A DNA stretch of 64,000 nucleotides. Source: Alkalihalobacillus sp. CinArs1. Lineage in GTDB: Bacteria; Bacillota; Bacilli; Bacillales; Guptibacillaceae. This document shows positions 50,296 to 58,663 of the stretch, one piece after another. The stretch is from contig NZ_CANDOB010000002.1 of NCBI RefSeq assembly GCF_947387515.1, positions 372,001 through 436,000 of the forward strand, given 5' to 3'. The notes beneath the pieces are model-generated. The model saw nothing but the letters and a program-made list of their open reading frames with translations, was not told the origin of the DNA and did no database searches. How positions within the stretch are numbered: the stretch's first letter is position 1; each line of letters starts with the position of its first letter. The position numbers and the translations under genes were made by a program.

Positions 50296-50541
50296 TTACA
50301 CGAATTGCAGCCATAGTTCTACTTGCTTGGCTGCTTCAGGATCAATAGAACGCATCGGTTCAATAAGTATCTCGGCGCGCTGACGTTTGATTTCTTTTGC
50401 AAGATGCGGGAGGTCTTCCAGCAGCCCTTCTTCGATCATGTACCTGAGTGTGTTCATTCGAAAGTGCTCGTTTTCTATCGTATTGATTTCGAAATGTTCA
50501 AGCACCATCTCAACCATGGTTTCTAGTGGATATTCTCTCAT
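50296..50541 (-). CDS. Small helical hypothetical protein (81 aa)
   Basis: This 81-residue, probably all-helical cytosolic protein begins MREYPLETMVEMVLEHFEIN and contains LRYMIEEGLLEDLPHLAKEI and EAAKQVELWLQFV. GAGGGTATGTA overlaps the region before the ATG. No family is recognised. Confidence 0.6.
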   Translation of the reverse strand: MREYPLETMVEMVLEHFEINTIENEHFRMNTLRYMIEEGLLEDLPHLAKEIKRQRAEILIEPMRSIDPEAAKQVELWLQFV

Positions 50542-50611
50542 TACATACCCTCATTTCTTGATGGAATTTTCCGGTAGATGCTAGTTTCTATGATACGCGT
50601 TCGTGACAAAA

Positions 50612-50638
50612 GGGACAAGGGGACAGGTAACGTGTCCC
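50612..50638 (+). repeat. REP-like palindrome, copy C (left member of a pair)
   Basis: GGGAC(AAG)GGGACAGGT(AACGT)GTCCC. It faces copy D, 66 nt away, in inverted orientation. Confidence 0.75.
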
Positions 50639-50704
50639 GATGGATAGATTAGTAACCGATAGTTAAGGTACCCTTCTTCATTCACAAGGGAGTATACGTT
50701 TGGT

Positions 50705-50732
50705 GGGACGAGGTACCTGTCCCTGATGTCCC
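50705..50732 (-). repeat. REP-like palindrome, copy D (right member of a pair)
   Basis: Read on the minus strand it is GGGAC(ATCA)GGGACAGGT(ACCTC)GTCCC. With copy C it makes a BIME-like inverted pair. Confidence 0.75.
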
Positions 50733-50804
50733 TTGCAATGTCTTGAAGGGTTTGAAATAATTGGAATAAAATACGTTGTCGATGGCGCTGGGAGATTGGT
50801 AGTT

Positions 50805-51962
50805 TTGAAAAGAAAGAAAATGAAGAAGATTCTTGTTCAAATCCTTATCGTGACAGTCACATTTTTTGTTATTAGAGGAATAATAGAGTTCACACCGATT
50901 AAAGGATACTTAGGCAACGTTACATCAAACGCTGTATTACAGTTGTACCATTTTAAAGATCCTTCATTTGAAGAAGGTAACATGGTGCTAACGTATGACA
51001 GTGAGCAAAAAGAAGTAGCGAATGAACTAGCTGAGGAAATCGAAGGATTTCAGGAGTTAGGTGTTGCCTGGTTTGGCGAGAGCGATCTGCCTCAGTTAGA
51101 AGTCATACTCACAAAACAGGGCAAGCTCCCTCATCCTATATTACTGCACCGCAATGGGCTTTATCTTTCACTTAGCAACATTATCCTCATTAACGGGGAA
51201 TTATCAAAAGAGGAAAGGGTACACGCACTTTCGCATGAATATGCTCACTACTATTTGATGAACAGCATAGATAAAGAGATGGAAATTACGGATCTACCAG
51301 ACTGGTTTCATGAAGGAGTATCAGAAGCTTTCGCGCACCGGTTCGCTCCGCTTCCATTCTATGAAGCCATTGGGAGCTGGGATGTTGTGCCAGTTGCAGA
51401 AATGGACATGAAAGGTCCAGGAGCTAGCGAGCGATATGTGATGGCGCAATTTATCGTGGAGAAACTATTAGAAGACCACGGTGAGCAAGTCGTTTCTAAA
51501 CTTATTGCTGAGGAGCAAGGATCGTTTGAGAAAAAGCTCACTGAAATTACGAAGCAACCACTTTCTGATACTCATAAGTGGCTAATTCGAAATGAAGAGA
51601 TTTATGAAGAAACACCAGCGAAATTAGCTGAAGGATATGATCGTAATCTGCTCAAGAAAGAGTTACTCGAGTTTGAGGAAACGAAAGGTCCATACTATTT
51701 TGAAGCGCCGTTCATCTATTCGACCCTCGAGACGATCTATACTGATGAACAGAATTGGGAAGCTGCTATTTCGGTTGGACTGAAGAGGATGAATTATGTA
51801 CCTTCTTCATACAGTGATTGGAAAATACTCTCTGAATATGCTTCTAACATGGGTGATACTGTTTTAGCGATCGAGTATGGCAAACGCGGATTAGCAATGA
51901 CCGATTCAAGAAGCAGAGCTTCATTTGAAAAGTGGTTAGAAGAGCTGGAGAGTCGATCGTAA
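50805..51962 (+). CDS. Membrane-anchored metalloprotease (peptidase MA-like)
   Basis: This 385-residue protein has a basic start and one N-terminal helix (MKKILVQILIVTVTFFVI), so most of it lies outside. The zinc site is ALSHEYAHYYLMN with the third ligand in WFHEGVSEAFAHRF, the gluzincin pattern HExxH...E. The C-terminal part has TPR-like helices (QNWEAAISVGLKRMNY, VLAIEYGKRGLAM). The target is unknown. TTG 50805 with GGGAGAT seven bases upstream is preferred. ATG 50820 is an alternative. Confidence 0.78.
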   Translation: MKRKKMKKILVQILIVTVTFFVIRGIIEFTPIKGYLGNVTSNAVLQLYHFKDPSFEEGNMVLTYDSEQKEVANELAEEIEGFQELGVAWFGESDLPQLEVILTKQGKLPHPILLHRNGLYLSLSNIILINGELSKEERVHALSHEYAHYYLMNSIDKEMEITDLPDWFHEGVSEAFAHRFAPLPFYEAIGSWDVVPVAEMDMKGPGASERYVMAQFIVEKLLEDHGEQVVSKLIAEEQGSFEKKLTEITKQPLSDTHKWLIRNEEIYEETPAKLAEGYDRNLLKKELLEFEETKGPYYFEAPFIYSTLETIYTDEQNWEAAISVGLKRMNYVPSSYSDWKILSEYASNMGDTVLAIEYGKRGLAMTDSRSRASFEKWLEELESRS

Positions 51963-52005
51963 AGAAGGCTGAATAACGATTAATATTTAAAAAAGGATTG
52001 ATAGC

Positions 52006-52206
52006 TTGAACCGTACATACATAATAGGAGTTAGTTTAGCGGGATTAGCCGCCTTCGCCATTTCGTTTCTTATCCTAACGTCAAACTATTTTCATAGTAA
52101 AGAGATCAGTTTGCTAACGTCTAGGTGCTATGAAATCGATGGGGAAGTAAGCTTAGAGATTCATAATGACTTTACGAAAAGTTACTCGTTTGAGTGTAAG
52201 AAATGA
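52006..52206 (+). CDS. Small membrane-anchored hypothetical protein (66 aa)
   Basis: TTG start with AAAGGA upstream. One N-terminal helix (YIIGVSLAGLAAFAISFLIL) is followed by a short outer domain with two cysteines (TSRCYEIDGEVSLEIHND, SYSFECKK). No family is recognised. It is immediately followed by the gene at 52210. Confidence 0.6.
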   Translation: MNRTYIIGVSLAGLAAFAISFLILTSNYFHSKEISLLTSRCYEIDGEVSLEIHNDFTKSYSFECKK

Positions 52207-52209
52207 TGG

Positions 52210-52614
52210 TTGCCTTTTAACGTGTCTATCATGATTAATATCTTATGTGTGATGGTAGGCGTCTTAGGAGCGATGTTCATCATCACATTAAGAAAACAGC
52301 TGTTTAATAAGAAAGTGCTATCCTTGCTTGTTCTAACGATCTTGATCGTTGGTATGTTTCAGATTGGGTGGTCTGCTTCTCACTTATCTAATGAAGAGGC
52401 GATCACATTAGCGAAAAAAACGGTATCTCCTTATCGTGATGTGAAGTTGAAGAAGAATCAAATCGAAGTTATTAATATGGAATCCGAAAGAATCGCGGTC
52501 GTCATCGAGTTTGCTCCTAACAACTATGCAGAAGTGTACATTGATCAGCTGAGTGGAGAGGTGCTGGAGGCAAACATAATCGATTTTCACGGGGAAGATC
52601 GTAGAATTAAATAA
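52210..52614 (+). CDS. Membrane protein with PepSY-like domain
   Basis: This 134-residue protein has two N-terminal helices (IMINILCVMVGVLGAMFII and VLSLLVLTILIVGMFQIGW). It then has a soluble part reading LSNEEAITLAKKTVSPYRDV...ESERIAVVIEFAPNNYAEVY and IDQLSGEVLEANI, which looks like a PepSY domain. The start codon is TTG, and the ATG at 52231 is possible. It follows the 66-aa gene by three bases, implying translational coupling. Confidence 0.65.
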   Translation: MPFNVSIMINILCVMVGVLGAMFIITLRKQLFNKKVLSLLVLTILIVGMFQIGWSASHLSNEEAITLAKKTVSPYRDVKLKKNQIEVINMESERIAVVIEFAPNNYAEVYIDQLSGEVLEANIIDFHGEDRRIK

Positions 52615-52623
52615 GTATCAATT

Positions 52624-52660
52624 AAAAAATCCCACCCTCAACTCGAGGGTTGGATTTTTT
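52624..52660. terminator. Bidirectional terminator
   Basis: AAAAAATCC and ACCCTC pair with GAGGGT and GGATTTTTT. It lies between convergent genes. Confidence 0.85.
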
Positions 52661-52670
52661 AATGATTGAT

Positions 52671-52697
52671 GGGATGAGGTACCTGTCCCTACGTCCC
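52671..52697 (-). repeat. REP-like palindrome, copy E, overlapping a stop codon
   Basis: Read on the minus strand it is GGGAC(GTA)GGGACAGGT(ACCTC)ATCCC. The TAG of the AbrB-family gene (52689-52691) lies inside it. Confidence 0.75.
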
Positions 52698-53744
52698 GCT
52701 GGTCACTTCCCGCCTCACAAGAAACGGAACAAGCATTGGAATAAATAGAATAAGAATCAGCAGTCGAATAACCTGCATGGCAGCGACGACGCTTCCGTCG
52801 AGGTCTAGTGATGCGGCGACGGATGCCATCTGCGGTGCACCTGCTGGTACGATTGCGAGCAGGCTCGTGATGAAGTCGAGCGGTGTCATGAGGTAGAACA
52901 CGAACGTCACGACGAACGTAAGAAAGAAAAAGGATACGAGGATCCAGAGACTTGTCCATCCGATCTGTTTGATATCGGAAAGAGACTTACGGTCGAACCG
53001 AACGCCGATGATTACACCAAGCATCGCCATCCCAAGTCCTACACCAAGGTTCGGCATCGAAGGGAGTGGCTGGACGAACGAATGAAAGATAAAGGAGAGA
53101 ACGATCGCGTAGAGAAACGGTGCGATTGGAATTCGCCATTTCTTTGCCAGTACGAGCGTCACCACTATGAGTAGGAGATAAAAAAGCATAGCGAGCCACA
53201 TGGGTGCCGCACCTTCTACAGCTTTACTTAACCCGCTCGATTCCACTTCCTTCGTTTTCAAATATGGAGTCATAAACCCAGCGACGATTGGAATCGTCGC
53301 AACGAGCATCATGATTCGCACTGTTTGAAAGGCTGCGACCATGCCCATGTTTGCTTTGTACTCTCGACTGAGTGCCATCATGACGGAAGCCCCTGCAGGG
53401 AGACAGCAGAAGAGAGCTGTCTTCGCATCGAGGTTCGAATATCGACCGAGCACTTTTCCGAGAACCCAGCTCGCAACAAGCAGGATAACTAGCGAAACGG
53501 CTAGTGGGAACAGATAGCTTGCGACCTCTGTAAACATGGATACTTTTATACTTATGCCAATACTGACGCCGATCACAGCGAGTGATAGGTCGAATAGAAG
53601 GTTCGGGTAGGAGATCTCATCGATCATGAGGCGGTAGTAAACGCCGACAAGCATCGCACCGAGTAACCAGCCCGCTGGAATGCTCATCAAGTCGAACAAG
53701 TATCCTACGCCAAACGCAATCATTAATAATAAAAGTTTTATCAT
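52689..53744 (-). CDS. AbrB-family membrane protein (PF05145 type)
   Basis: This 351-residue protein has about ten helices in two repeats of the AbrB duplication. Repeat 1 contains IPAGWLLGAMLVGVYYRL and FCCLPAGASVMMALSREY. Repeat 2 contains LVGLGMAMLGVIIGVRFDRK-like (GVGLGMAMLGVIIGVRF) and LLAIVPAGAPQMASVAASL. Such proteins are annotated as putative ammonia-monooxygenase regulators or transporters, and the transport function is unproven. The last codons (TSGT, stop) are contributed by repeat copy E, so the original end was probably altered. Confidence 0.85.
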   Translation of the reverse strand: MIKLLLLMIAFGVGYLFDLMSIPAGWLLGAMLVGVYYRLMIDEISYPNLLFDLSLAVIGVSIGISIKVSMFTEVASYLFPLAVSLVILLVASWVLGKVLGRYSNLDAKTALFCCLPAGASVMMALSREYKANMGMVAAFQTVRIMMLVATIPIVAGFMTPYLKTKEVESSGLSKAVEGAAPMWLAMLFYLLLIVVTLVLAKKWRIPIAPFLYAIVLSFIFHSFVQPLPSMPNLGVGLGMAMLGVIIGVRFDRKSLSDIKQIGWTSLWILVSFFFLTFVVTFVFYLMTPLDFITSLLAIVPAGAPQMASVAASLDLDGSVVAAMQVIRLLILILFIPMLVPFLVRREVTSGT

Positions 53745-53842
53745 ATAGGAGCACCTTCAATAAATGAGAGTTCTTTCAGTACACGAAGCTTATTTCAATC
53801 AGTTTAGCACAGCACCTGTATACAATTCATGGATGAGGGTTT

Positions 53843-53869
53843 GGGACAAGGGGACAGGTCCCGTGTCCC
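53843..53869 (+). repeat. REP-like palindrome, copy F (left member of a pair)
   Basis: GGGAC(AAG)GGGACAGGT(CCCGT)GTCCC. It is 37 nt from the inverted copy G. Confidence 0.75.
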
Positions 53870-53906
53870 TCTTCATAAGGAGTAACCGCTCATGTTGTTA
53901 ATTGGA

Positions 53907-53933
53907 GGGACGAGGTACCTGTCCCTATGTCCC
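53907..53933 (-). repeat. REP-like palindrome, copy G (right member of a pair)
   Basis: Read on the minus strand it is GGGAC(ATA)GGGACAGGT(ACCTC)GTCCC. An ATG in frame with the cupin gene (53927) lies inside it. Confidence 0.75.
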
Positions 53934-53998
53934 GCATAGGCACATTCCCTAGCACGCTGAATAGCATAGTTTTAGAAACTGTGAAGGGAATGAGTTGG

Positions 53999-54487
53999 AT
54001 GTCCTATGATTCAGGTTCGTTCAGCGAAGATCGAGCTTCAAAAGGAATAGGAAGAGTAAAGATTCAAGATTATGGACCGAAGCCGTTCGTGGTGGATATC
54101 AATGAAGCAACGTTAAAAAATAACACGTTCCGTACAGCACTATGGACAGGAGATTATTTTCAAATTACGTTGATGAGTATTGGAGTAGGGGAAGACATCG
54201 GATTAGAAATGCATCCTGATGTAGACCAGTTTCTACGAGTGGAACAGGGGCAGGGACTTGTGAGAATGGGGATGAATAAACATCAGCTGCCGTTTGAAGT
54301 ACCTGTTTACGATGACTTTGCAATCATCATTCCAGCAGGCACGTGGCACAATGTGATCAATACAGGAAAAGATGCGCTCAAGCTTTATTCGATCTACGCA
54401 CCTCCAAACCATCCGTTCGGTACGGTTCATCGAACAAAAGCCGAAGCGATCGAAATGGAAGAGGGGTATGGACACGACCACGGGTAA
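53999..54487 (+). CDS. Cupin-domain protein
   Basis: This protein of about 162 residues has RASKGIGRVKIQDYGPKPFV, then ALWTGDYFQITLMSIGVGED and the cupin metal motif IGLEMHPDVDQFLRVEQGQG (H..D...E). The second histidine lies in IIPAGTWHNVINTG. It matches a conserved Bacillus cupin family of unknown reaction. ATG 53999 has AAGGGA nine bases upstream. The frame extends back to 53927 inside repeat copy G, but those codons look unrelated to the family. Confidence 0.8.
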   Translation: MSYDSGSFSEDRASKGIGRVKIQDYGPKPFVVDINEATLKNNTFRTALWTGDYFQITLMSIGVGEDIGLEMHPDVDQFLRVEQGQGLVRMGMNKHQLPFEVPVYDDFAIIIPAGTWHNVINTGKDALKLYSIYAPPNHPFGTVHRTKAEAIEMEEGYGHDHG

Positions 54488-54503
54488 AAGGATGTAACAC
54501 ACG

Positions 54504-54540
54504 GGTCCCCCTATACATCGTATAGGGGGACCATTTTATA
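54504..54540 (+). terminator. Terminator after the cupin gene
   Basis: GGTCCCCCTATAC pairs with GTATAGGGGGACC around ATC, then ATTTTAT. 54541-54667 shows no feature. Confidence 0.8.
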
Positions 54541-54667
54541 TCATAATTTAAGGGGGGAAGGAGTTTGGGGGGACTCCTTGGTTCATACATTATCACAGGA
54601 TTTAGCGATTCTAGCGATTATGTGAGAACTTTGACATTTGATACGTTAACGTAACGAAGATAAAAGA

Positions 54668-54698
54668 AAAAACTTGGAATGACGCTTCCAAGTTTTCT
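54668..54698 (-). terminator. Terminator of the YqcI/YcgG-DDAH unit
   Basis: AACTTGGAA pairs with TTCCAAGTT around six bases. On the minus strand it continues into a T-run. Confidence 0.8.
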
Positions 54699-54703
54699 TT
54701 GAA

Positions 54704-55438
54704 TTAACTCTCTTTATGATGAAACGGACACTTTCCTTCGATCGGTTCGATGTCGTCTCCGATGAACGATTGCTTCCACTCGTTATGGTCAGGGTCACCA
54801 AAATGACTGATATCAGGGTGCTTCGGCAATTGATCCCAGGCCTCAACGCGTGCGCGTACCTTTTCCCGGGACATGATGCCGCCTTTCTCGGTCCCTTCAA
54901 GACCCTGGAAAATGGCACGTGGTTGGAAGCCGAGAATCAAGCTGTTCCCTAGATTTCTCGTTTTTCGCTGCTTGTATGCAGGCGCATTTCCAAAAGTGAA
55001 GATCGGCTGTCCGGCGAAGTGGAAATCCCACAAGTAGTGATCGGGATCTTTCGGTGCGTCACTTGGCCATGGGAAGCGGTCCTGACTATGTAAATACTGG
55101 AGAATGTCCCAGAAATACGAGCGATAATACTCGATCGACTTTTCACTACTCTCTGGCTCAACGAAAATAAATAAACCGTGCCGCACTTTCGTAGGTTCCT
55201 CGAACAGGCTGAGGAAGCTTTCGACCGCTTCAGGCAGGTTCGCCCAGTGATTATGTTCGATATACGCGTATCTTAACTCTCCTTTTTTCTGTCCAGTTCT
55301 GCCAAAGAAGCATGGGAATGTCGGGTCGGTCACGACTTCTTTGAACGTCTGGTATTCGTTGATCAGCCAGTCAGGCAGGTTCTCGCCATTCTCCATGTCT
55401 TCTTTCGTAAGTAAATGGGGGCTTTTTGTTTTTAACAT
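54704..55438 (-). CDS. YqcI/YcgG family protein (guanidine N-hydroxylase-like)
   Basis: This 244-residue protein matches the YqcI/YcgG family: FPCFFGRTGQKKGELRYAYI, then WDFHFAGQPIFTFGNAPAYK, then RNLGNSLILGFQPRAIFQGL and a terminal EGKCPFHH. Characterised members are heme proteins that N-hydroxylate the guanidine of arginine or related compounds (DcsA of D-cycloserine biosynthesis). Whether this copy does so is inference. It lies 26 nt downstream of a DDAH-type amidinohydrolase on the same strand, an enzyme that also acts on guanidines. Confidence 0.82.
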   Translation of the reverse strand: MLKTKSPHLLTKEDMENGENLPDWLINEYQTFKEVVTDPTFPCFFGRTGQKKGELRYAYIEHNHWANLPEAVESFLSLFEEPTKVRHGLFIFVEPESSEKSIEYYRSYFWDILQYLHSQDRFPWPSDAPKDPDHYLWDFHFAGQPIFTFGNAPAYKQRKTRNLGNSLILGFQPRAIFQGLEGTEKGGIMSREKVRARVEAWDQLPKHPDISHFGDPDHNEWKQSFIGDDIEPIEGKCPFHHKES

Positions 55439-55464
55439 CGTTCGGTCTCCTTTGGGCTGTATAA

Positions 55465-56319
55465 TTAACGACGGACAAGCGGTAAGGTACAGCAGCGAAA
55501 TGAACCGCCTGATTTGATGATTTCTGAAAAATCGACGGTGATGACGTGAAAGCCTTTTGAACGAAGAATCGCATTCAACCGCTCGTTTTGAGGAAGGCTC
55601 ACGATATGATCGTTTCCGATCGAGAGCACGTTTGGCCCCATCTCGAACTGCTCCTCTTTTGTCACTTCGATGAGTGATTGAAAGCGAGCGGAGATTTTCT
55701 TCAAACCTTCTTTTGTAAAAGCTTCACGATACACGAGCGCAGTATCTTTTGAAACGATATTAAAGACACAATCAAGGTGAAGAATGTCTTCCGTCAGTTG
55801 AATCGCTTCGATACGATACGTTGGCAGTCTTCGCTGTAACTCATCGATCGCACGCTTCGTCGTACGCCCGCTTACACCGATCCAGATCGTCGAACCATCG
55901 ACAACGACATCGCCGCCTTCGATTGAACCAGGTAGTCCTTCTTGAAAACCGATTCCTCGATCGCTGAGCCATGTTTTCAAAATGTTTGTTTCAGAGCGGC
56001 GTACTCGCTCATTCATCGTTCCGACGAACAGTTCATCGTTGATCGTGAACCCGATGTCTCTCGTGAACACTTGTTCAGGAAGGTGAGGGTCGGTCGGAAG
56101 TTCGCTTACGTTCACGCCGTTTTCTTTTAAGGTCGAGACGAAGTTCTCATGCTGTTTCAGTGCGAGCGGCACGTTGATGTTGCTTTTTTCATAGTGTTTC
56201 TGCGTTTCATTTATGATTTCAGTGATCTTCATAAATGAGGGCTTCACAACAAGCACATGGTTTAGTGCATCGTATTCTGTAGCGCATCGCACGCTTTTGT
56301 TGGCTGTTATTGTTTTCAT
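55465..56319 (-). CDS. Dimethylarginine dimethylaminohydrolase (DDAH)/arginine deiminase-family enzyme
   Basis: This is a 284-residue guanidino-modifying enzyme. Substrate and catalytic segments are PEQVFTRDIGFTINDELFVG, GSIEGGDVVVDGSTIW, the catalytic histidine in LHLDCVFNIV and the nucleophile cysteine at the end (IKSGGSFRCCTLPLVRR). DDAH cleaves methylarginines to citrulline and methylamines. The small size fits DDAH rather than the 400-residue arginine deiminase. ATG 56319 has GGAGG eight bases upstream. Together with the YqcI/YcgG gene it forms a two-gene guanidine-handling unit. Confidence 0.85.
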   Translation of the reverse strand: MKTITANKSVRCATEYDALNHVLVVKPSFMKITEIINETQKHYEKSNINVPLALKQHENFVSTLKENGVNVSELPTDPHLPEQVFTRDIGFTINDELFVGTMNERVRRSETNILKTWLSDRGIGFQEGLPGSIEGGDVVVDGSTIWIGVSGRTTKRAIDELQRRLPTYRIEAIQLTEDILHLDCVFNIVSKDTALVYREAFTKEGLKKISARFQSLIEVTKEEQFEMGPNVLSIGNDHIVSLPQNERLNAILRSKGFHVITVDFSEIIKSGGSFRCCTLPLVRR

Positions 56320-56485
56320 CTCAAAAACCTCCATCGCACATTTAGTCCCCTATTCCCCTAGTAAATATCTGTAAAACCTATCGAATGGAATTCGCTAGAA
56401 CGATAAATTAGGAGATTTTTGATGATGGAGAATGTTGGATTCCCTTTTGTTGCAAAGAGGGTTTAATTTCAAAAACGTTTTCTCT

Positions 56486-56491
56486 TATAAT
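56486..56491 (+). promoter_or_regulatory. Promoter (-10) of fbp with cre-like dyad
   Basis: A perfect TATAAT is preceded by TTTAAT (56462) 18 nt away and by a dyad AAAACGTTTT (56473-56482) between them. The dyad resembles half of a catabolite-response element, which would fit control of a gluconeogenic gene, but the match is partial. Confidence 0.5.
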
Positions 56492-56543
56492 AGAGGGAGG
56501 ACTTACATCATTCGTAACTGATTTTGAAAGGGGTTACATCATC

Positions 56544-58472
56544 GTGAACACGAAATACTTAGATCTGCTAGCTCAGAAGTATGATAGTGAAGAAAAAGTC
56601 GTAACAGAAATCATCAACCTGAAGGCGATTTTAAACCTGCCGAAGGGGACAGAGCACTTTGTGAGTGATTTACATGGGGAGTACCAAGCCTTTCAACATG
56701 TGTTACGAAACGGATCGGGGAAAGTGAAGGAGAAAATCTCCGACCTTTTTAAAGAGGAACTATCTGAGGAAGAATTAAATGAATTTGCTACCCTCGTTTA
56801 TTATCCTGAAGAAAAAATCAAGCTCATCAAGAATTCGTTCGATAACGATAAAGAGCTGAACGAGTGGTATAACGATACGATTCAGAGAATGTTCAAGCTG
56901 ATTTCCTATGCTTCTTCAAAATATACGCGTTCGAAGCTGCGAAAAGCGCTGCCTGCACAGTTCGTGTACGTGATTGAAGAATTGCTTTATAAATCGGACG
57001 ATGCGAATAAGGAACCGTACTACCAGAAGATCCTTCAACAGGTGATCTCGCTCGGTCAGGCGGACAAGCTCATCATCGGGCTATCTTACACGACCCAAAG
57101 ACTTGTCGTCGATCACCTTCATGTCGTTGGCGATATTTATGATCGTGGACCGGAGCCTGATAAGATCATGGAGACGCTCATCAACTACCATTCTGTCGAC
57201 ATTCAGTGGGGAAATCACGACGTACTGTGGGTTGGGGCATTTGCTGGGTCGAAGGTTTGTCTCGCGAACATCATCCGAATTTGTGCGCGTTACAACAATC
57301 TCGAGATCATCGAGGATGCGTATGGCATCAACCTGCGTCCGCTCTTGAACCTTGCGGAGAAGTACTATGGTGACAACCCGGTATTTAGACCGAAAGTAGA
57401 TAAAGACGATAAAACTTCAGAAGATGAGCTGCTGCAAATCACGAAGATTCACCAGGCTATTGCAATGATTCAATTTAAGCTCGAAAGCCCAATCATCAAG
57501 AGACGACCGAACTTCAATATGTCAGAGCGCCTCTTGCTTGAGAAGATCGATCATGAGAACAGTACGATTACGATTCACGGGAAAACGTACGACCTTGAAA
57601 ATACGTGTTTTAATACGATCGACCCTGAACAGCCGGAGAAACTTTTAGAGGAAGAACAAGAAGTAATGGACAAGCTCTTGTTTTCTGTTCAGCATTCTGA
57701 AAAGCTTGCGCGCCACATGAAGTTTCTTATGAAAAAAGGAAGCCTTTATTTGAAATACAATGGTAACCTCCTGATCCACGGCTGCATTCCGCTTGATGAA
57801 GAAGGAAACATGGAGAGCATGATGATCGAAGGGGAATCGTACGCCGGGCGTGATTTGCTCGATGTATTTGAACGATATCTCCGTGAAGCGTACGCGCACC
57901 CTGAGAAAACGGATGACCTCGCAACAGACATGGTGTGGTATTTATGGACAGGCGAGTATTCGTCACTCTTTGGAAAACGTGAGATGACGACGTTCGAGCG
58001 TTACTTTATTCAAGATAAAAAATCTCATAAAGAGAAGAAAAACCCTTACTACTATTTACGAGAAGAAGAAGAAACGTGCCGAAAGCTTCTCGCTGAATTC
58101 GATCTTAATCCTGATCAAGGCCATATCATCAACGGGCATACGCCGGTAAAAGAAATCGAAGGGGAAAATCCGGTGAAGGCGAACGGGAAGATGGTCGTGA
58201 TCGACGGAGGCTTCTCGAAAGCGTATCAATCGACAACCGGGATCGCTGGATACACGTTACTTTATAACTCCTTCGGCATGCAGCTCGTCGCTCATAAGCA
58301 TTTTAATTCAAAAGAAGAAGTCCTCTTAAATGGGGCGGATGTTTTATCCGTTAGGAGACTAGTCGATAAAGAGCTTGAGCGGAAGAAGGTTCTCGAAACG
58401 AACGTAGGAGAAGCACTGCTGCAAGAGCTTCAGATTCTAAACAGCTTGATGGAATACCGCTACATCGATTGA
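56544..58472 (+). CDS. fbp: Fructose-1,6-bisphosphatase, class III (Firmicutes type)
   Basis: This 642-residue protein matches the large Fbp of Bacillus (about 670 aa). It is a metallophosphoesterase-fold enzyme that removes the 1-phosphate of fructose-1,6-bisphosphate for gluconeogenesis. Metal-binding motifs are visible: [54 protein letters not shown] and [17 protein letters not shown] with [12 protein letters not shown]. The GTG start has AAAGGGG upstream. It has its own promoter and terminator. Confidence 0.95.
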   Translation: MNTKYLDLLAQKYDSEEKVVTEIINLKAILNLPKGTEHFVSDLHGEYQAFQHVLRNGSGKVKEKISDLFKEELSEEELNEFATLVYYPEEKIKLIKNSFDNDKELNEWYNDTIQRMFKLISYASSKYTRSKLRKALPAQFVYVIEELLYKSDDANKEPYYQKILQQVISLGQADKLIIGLSYTTQRLVVDHLHVVGDIYDRGPEPDKIMETLINYHSVDIQWGNHDVLWVGAFAGSKVCLANIIRICARYNNLEIIEDAYGINLRPLLNLAEKYYGDNPVFRPKVDKDDKTSEDELLQITKIHQAIAMIQFKLESPIIKRRPNFNMSERLLLEKIDHENSTITIHGKTYDLENTCFNTIDPEQPEKLLEEEQEVMDKLLFSVQHSEKLARHMKFLMKKGSLYLKYNGNLLIHGCIPLDEEGNMESMMIEGESYAGRDLLDVFERYLREAYAHPEKTDDLATDMVWYLWTGEYSSLFGKREMTTFERYFIQDKKSHKEKKNPYYYLREEEETCRKLLAEFDLNPDQGHIINGHTPVKEIEGENPVKANGKMVVIDGGFSKAYQSTTGIAGYTLLYNSFGMQLVAHKHFNSKEEVLLNGADVLSVRRLVDKELERKKVLETNVGEALLQELQILNSLMEYRYID

Positions 58473-58478
58473 GAATAC

Positions 58479-58509
58479 CCCGCAGATTACGTCTGCGGGT
58501 CTTTTTTTT
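58479..58509 (+). terminator. Terminator of fbp
   Basis: CCCGCAGA pairs with TCTGCGGG around five bases, followed by a TCTTTTTTTT tail. Confidence 0.88.
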
Positions 58510-58519
58510 AGAGAAACGG

Positions 58520-58548
58520 TTGACATCTTTCCTTCTTTCGTCTAAATT
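58520..58548 (+). promoter_or_regulatory. Promoter of the alcohol dehydrogenase operon
   Basis: A perfect TTGACA (58520-58525) and TAAATT (58543-58548) are 17 nt apart, a good sigma-A promoter. Confidence 0.65.
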
Positions 58549-58663
58549 TTCTGATTAAGTAGGAATGACATCTCTTTATCAAGAAGATAGTAAGGCGAGA
58601 CTTTACAGAGATTCTAGCGCATCCAGAACGGTCTTACTTTTGGTAGAAAAAAGGAGAGATGTT

